From contig JAAZJW010000241.1 of the NCBI GenBank assembly GCA_012800145.1, forward strand, positions 1-6,743: a stretch of DNA of 6,743 bases. Reading direction: 5' to 3'. The position numbers and the translations under genes are program-made. The notes beneath the pieces were generated by a model. It worked only from the letters and a program-made list of their open reading frames with translations. It made no database searches and had not been told where the DNA came from. This stretch comes from Clostridiales bacterium. Lineage in GTDB: Bacteria > Bacillota > Clostridia > Peptostreptococcales > Natronincolaceae. Position 1 is the stretch's first letter; each line of letters begins with the position of its first letter. Shown here piece by piece: positions 4,657 to 6,743 of this stretch.

Positions 4657-6213
4657 ATGAGTTCAGTGAAGATAAGAGAAAATTTCCAACAAGCTAGATG
4701 GAATGAACCTATAATATATGAAATATCAAGACCTAATGTTCGCGGCATACTGCCTCCAAAGGCGGATAAAGAAATTGTGGAATTAGTAGGTGACGTGGTA
4801 AGCAAATTACCCGATGGAATTCGGAGAAAAGAACTTCCAAACCTACCTGAGGTATCACAAAAACATGTATTGGCACATTATATAAGGCTATCTCAGGAAA
4901 CTATGGGTGCCAACCTCAGTAATGACCTGAGTGAGGGCACATGTACTATGAAATATAATCCCAGGGTCAATGAGGACCTGGTAGCTGAAACAGATTTTGC
5001 AGAATTACATCCATCCCAGGACGAAGACACAGTGCAGGGGATTTTGGAGATATATCATAAGTTCCAGAAGGTTGTAAAAGAAGTTTCAGGTCTGGACAGG
5101 TTTACGTTACAGCCCGGCGGAGGAAGCCAGGCAATCTATACCGCGGCTTGTATTGTAAGAGCATACTGGGAAGATAAAGGTGAAGCGGACAAGAGGGATG
5201 AAATAATAACGACCATATTCTCCCATCCCGCCGATGCGGCAACACCTGCCACCGCAGGATTTAAAATCATAACCATCTATCCGGACGAGAGGGGGCTTCC
5301 CGATATTGAAGCTCTGAAGGAAGCCGTTTCGGAGAGAACCGCAGCCATCTTTATGACCAATCCTGAGGATTTGGGAATGTATAATCCAATCGCGGACGAG
5401 TTTGTTAAAATTGTGCGCAGTGTCGGTGGATTATGTTTCTATGACCAAGCAAATGCCAATGCATTCTTGGGCGTTGCCAGGGCAAAAGAAGCAGGATTTG
5501 ATATGTGTCATTTTAATGTACACAAGACCTTCGGATCACCACATGGATGCTCGGGTCCGGCTTCGGGTGCGCTGGGGGTTACCGAGGAACTGGCAAAATA
5601 TTTACCTGTGCCCTTGGTAGAGTATGACGGTGAAAAATATTATTTGAATTATGATAGTGAAAAATCCATAGGTAAGGTCAGAGACTTTATCGGGGTTTCG
5701 GGAGTTATATTGAGGGCTTACGCCTGGACAATGGCAATGGGTGCAAAAGGATTACGCGAATGTGCCGATGTATCCGTTATCAATAATAACTATCTGGAGA
5801 AAAAGGTACTTCAAATTCGTGGAATTTCAAGTGCATATCAGGGTAACAATATCACCAGACAAGAACAGATAAGATACAGCTTTGGAAAAATGCAGGAGGA
5901 AACCGGAATAGGCTCGGATGATATGAATGCGAGAATAGTGGATTACGGAATCCCCAGTTTCTGGTCGAGTCACCATCCATGGTTAATACCTGAACCCATG
6001 ACACTGGAACCTTGTGAGACATATTCAAAGGATGATTTAGATGAGTATGCAGCTGTACTGCAAAGACTTTCGGATGAGGCTTATTCGAATCCCGAAATAC
6101 TAAAAACAGCACCACATAACTCATCTTCACATAGACGTAATGACGAAGAATCGTTGGATGATCCGACAAAATGGGCAACCACCTGGGCTGCTTATTTAAA
6201 AAAGCATAGATAA
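4657..6213 (+). CDS. gcvPB: Glycine dehydrogenase (decarboxylating) subunit 2-like protein, divergent
   Basis: Predicted 518-aa cytoplasmic PLP enzyme subunit, slightly longer than typical GcvPB (about 480-490). It should pair with the upstream subunit to form a P-protein. Conserved parts are GTCTMKYNPRVNE (95-107 region), FYDQANANA (261-269), the PLP-lysine motif HKTF with Lys290, SIGKVRDF (337-344), a family-like C-terminal stretch (LIPEPMTLEPCETYSKDDLDE, key words EP and ETYSK), and ILKTAPH (481-487). Differences from ordinary GcvPB, from memory, are LQPAAGAHGE replaced by LQPGGGSQAI (151-160), AHGTNPA by the SHPADAATPAT segment (189-199), PHGGGGPG by PHGCSGPA (295-302), and the CMHEF segment by RQEQIRYSF (401-409). 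These changes cluster around the active site. The start at 4657 has AAAGGAG (4643-4649) 7 bases upstream. The frame stays open back to 4486, but only through the tandem repeats, so that longer start is rejected. Family firm, exact substrate uncertain. Confidence 0.85.
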   Translation: MSSVKIRENFQQARWNEPIIYEISRPNVRGILPPKADKEIVELVGDVVSKLPDGIRRKELPNLPEVSQKHVLAHYIRLSQETMGANLSNDLSEGTCTMKYNPRVNEDLVAETDFAELHPSQDEDTVQGILEIYHKFQKVVKEVSGLDRFTLQPGGGSQAIYTAACIVRAYWEDKGEADKRDEIITTIFSHPADAATPATAGFKIITIYPDERGLPDIEALKEAVSERTAAIFMTNPEDLGMYNPIADEFVKIVRSVGGLCFYDQANANAFLGVARAKEAGFDMCHFNVHKTFGSPHGCSGPASGALGVTEELAKYLPVPLVEYDGEKYYLNYDSEKSIGKVRDFIGVSGVILRAYAWTMAMGAKGLRECADVSVINNNYLEKKVLQIRGISSAYQGNNITRQEQIRYSFGKMQEETGIGSDDMNARIVDYGIPSFWSSHHPWLIPEPMTLEPCETYSKDDLDEYAAVLQRLSDEAYSNPEILKTAPHNSSSHRRNDEESLDDPTKWATTWAAYLKKHR

Positions 6214-6225
6214 AGTACAGTGGCA

Positions 6226-6302
6226 AAACAATAGTTGAACAATGGTTAAACAGTAGTTAAACAATAGCTGAACAATAGTCAAACAATGGTTAAACAATTG
6301 TT
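6226..6302. repeat. Seven tandem copies of an 11-bp near-palindromic repeat
   Basis: The units start at 6226, 6237, 6248, 6259, 6270, 6281 and 6292, each a version of RAACAATAGTT (AAACAATAGTT, GAACAATGGTT, AAACAGTAGTT, AAACAATAGCT, GAACAATAGTC, AAACAATGGTT, AAACAATTGTT). Spacing is exactly 11 bp, close to one helical turn. The last unit with the next T forms the perfect palindrome AAACAATTGTTT (6292-6303). Eleven is not a multiple of three and stops occur in every pass, so the block is not coding. It begins 13 bp after the gcvPB stop. Either a multi-site protein-binding array or simple slippage expansion could explain it. Confidence 0.85.
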
Positions 6303-6344
6303 TCAATGTTATTATGTAGCCTTGCTATATTAGCGATAGTTTAG

Positions 6345-6373
6345 GGAGGCAGGTGGGATGAACATCTGCCTCC
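6345..6373 (+). terminator. Hairpin after gcvPB, possible terminator
   Basis: GGAGGCAG (6345-6352) pairs perfectly with CTGCCTCC (6366-6373), and GT/AT can extend the stem inward to leave a 9-base loop. Only TATCTGATTTT follows, so the T-tract is weak and interrupted. It may terminate or slow transcripts from gcvPB, or stabilise the mRNA 3' end. It is the best terminator candidate between gcvPB and the kinase. Confidence 0.45.
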
Positions 6374-6403
6374 TATCTGATTTTGAAGCAATGGCGAAGC
6401 AGT

Positions 6404-6533
6404 GGGGACAGTCCTTTTTGTTTCATTCCTTATTTCGAACGGTAAACAGGGGTGGGAGGAATCGTCTTTAAGTACTTGAGTGCCGGGCCAGAATGACACA
6501 ATTTGGGACTTTTTCAGTGGTCCCAACCGTCCC
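6404..6533. repeat. Degenerate REP/MITE-like element with inverted GGGACRGT ends
   Basis: GGGACAGT (6405-6412) on the left faces ACCGTCCC (6526-6533) on the right, an inverted pair with one mismatch. The surrounding words (GTGGGGACAGTCCTTTTTGTT on one side, GTCCCAACCGTCCCTGTT on the other) resemble a dispersed repeat seen in many Bacillota, often of the form GGGGACGGTTCTTTTTGTTTCA. No transposase is present, and the copy is decayed in its middle part. Assignment rests on remembered similarity, so it is tentative. Confidence 0.4.
6503..6526. other. Perfect 7-bp hairpin upstream of the kinase
   Basis: TTGGGAC (6503-6509) and GTCCCAA (6520-6526) enclose a 10-base loop. No T-run follows, so it is not a standard terminator. 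It sits about 47 bases before the kinase start and may be the structured core of the surrounding repeat element. Confidence 0.4.
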
Positions 6534-6572
6534 TGTTGTTGCCAAAACACTATACAAAGGTGGGAACAGTTC

Positions 6573-6743
6573 ATGAAAAAAATAGGTTTGATTGTTAATC
6601 CGATTGCCGGAATGGGTGGAAGTGTAGGCCTAAAAGGCAGTGATGGCCTGGATATACTAAAAAAAGCAAGGGAACTCGGAGCAAAACCCAAATCGTCGTA
6701 TAGAACCACACAGGCTCTGGAAAAAATATCCCCGTTTAGGGAC
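6573..6743 (+). CDS. ATP-NAD kinase family protein (AcoX/COG3199-like), 5' part only
   Basis: The first 57 codons of a gene that continues beyond the window edge. The N-terminus MKKIGLIVNPIAGMGG, followed by VGLKGSDGLDIL and KARELGAKP, matches the start of the predicted ATP/polyphosphate-dependent NAD kinase family (COG3199), which includes AcoX of acetoin catabolism loci. The VNP-AGMGG segment is the first nucleotide-binding strand and loop of the NAD/diacylglycerol kinase fold; the later GGDG-type motif would be off the window. An AAAGGTGG ribosome binding site lies about 8 bases before the ATG. It follows the two P-protein genes on the same strand at 359 bp, with hairpins between, so co-transcription is uncertain. 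The true reaction of this family is poorly defined. Confidence 0.8.
   Translation, partial: MKKIGLIVNPIAGMGGSVGLKGSDGLDILKKARELGAKPKSSYRTTQALEKISPFRD

Larger units (their letters stand above)
6214..6572. other. Intergenic region between gcvPB and the kinase gene
   Basis: This 359-bp gap has no gene. It contains seven 11-bp repeats (6226-6302), an 8-bp-stem hairpin (6345-6373), a degenerate inverted-repeat element of the GGGACRGT type (about 6404-6533) enclosing a smaller hairpin (6503-6526), and the kinase ribosome binding site (about 6557-6564). No clear promoter boxes at normal spacing were found for the kinase. Confidence 0.5.

Noticed and set aside
5852..6226. 124-codon minus-strand open frame opposite gcvPB
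   Set aside because: It is fully opposite a well-supported gene, has no ribosome binding site and no recognisable motif; typical antisense shadow.
6226..6303. Plasmid replication iterons
   Set aside because: The 11-bp unit is shorter than typical iterons (about 18-22 bp), and no replication initiator gene or AT-rich/DnaA-box arrangement is seen.
6341..6709. 122-codon minus-strand open frame over the last intergenic region
   Set aside because: It overlaps hairpins, the degenerate repeat and the well-supported kinase start, and shows no protein family signal.

Overview
The window reads like accessory or metabolic DNA of a low-GC Bacillota member, most likely a clostridial anaerobe. The support is AT-rich spacers, strong AAAGGAG/AGGAGG ribosome binding sites, TATAAT -10 boxes, a split (two-subunit) glycine dehydrogenase and an AcoX/COG3199-type kinase start. 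I cannot name the species.

Layout, left to right. Positions 1-413 are mostly non-coding; the first 15 bases look like the start of a minus-strand gene leaving the window, and a similar start region is repeated about 206 bp further in. A lipoprotein with two PepSY-like domains (432-1007) ends at a clean hairpin terminator. A degraded stretch follows (1035-1260). Next is a choloylglycine-hydrolase/penicillin-V-acylase family enzyme (1378-2316) with all the expected catalytic residues. The 2317-2944 gap holds a frameshifted gene remnant, a 161-bp element with inverted ends, a strong terminator and a promoter. Then come the two subunits of a glycine dehydrogenase (decarboxylating)-like enzyme (2945-4333 and 4657-6213), separated by a block of tandem repeats. 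The last gap (6214-6572) carries seven copies of an 11-bp repeat and hairpins. The window ends in the first 57 codons of an ATP-NAD kinase family gene (6573 onward).

How the genes fit together. The two P-protein subunits should form one PLP enzyme. The PLP lysine (HKTF) is intact, but several loops that are nearly invariant in ordinary GcvPA/GcvPB are replaced. This may be a diverged paralogue with altered substrate or partner, and it is the most interesting feature here. No gcvT, gcvH or lipoamide dehydrogenase gene and no glycine riboswitch is visible. The kinase downstream on the same strand may belong to the same functional neighbourhood, because AcoX relatives occur beside lipoamide-dependent dehydrogenase genes, but it is separated by repeats and hairpins. 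The PepSY lipoprotein and the amide hydrolase appear to be independent single-gene units.
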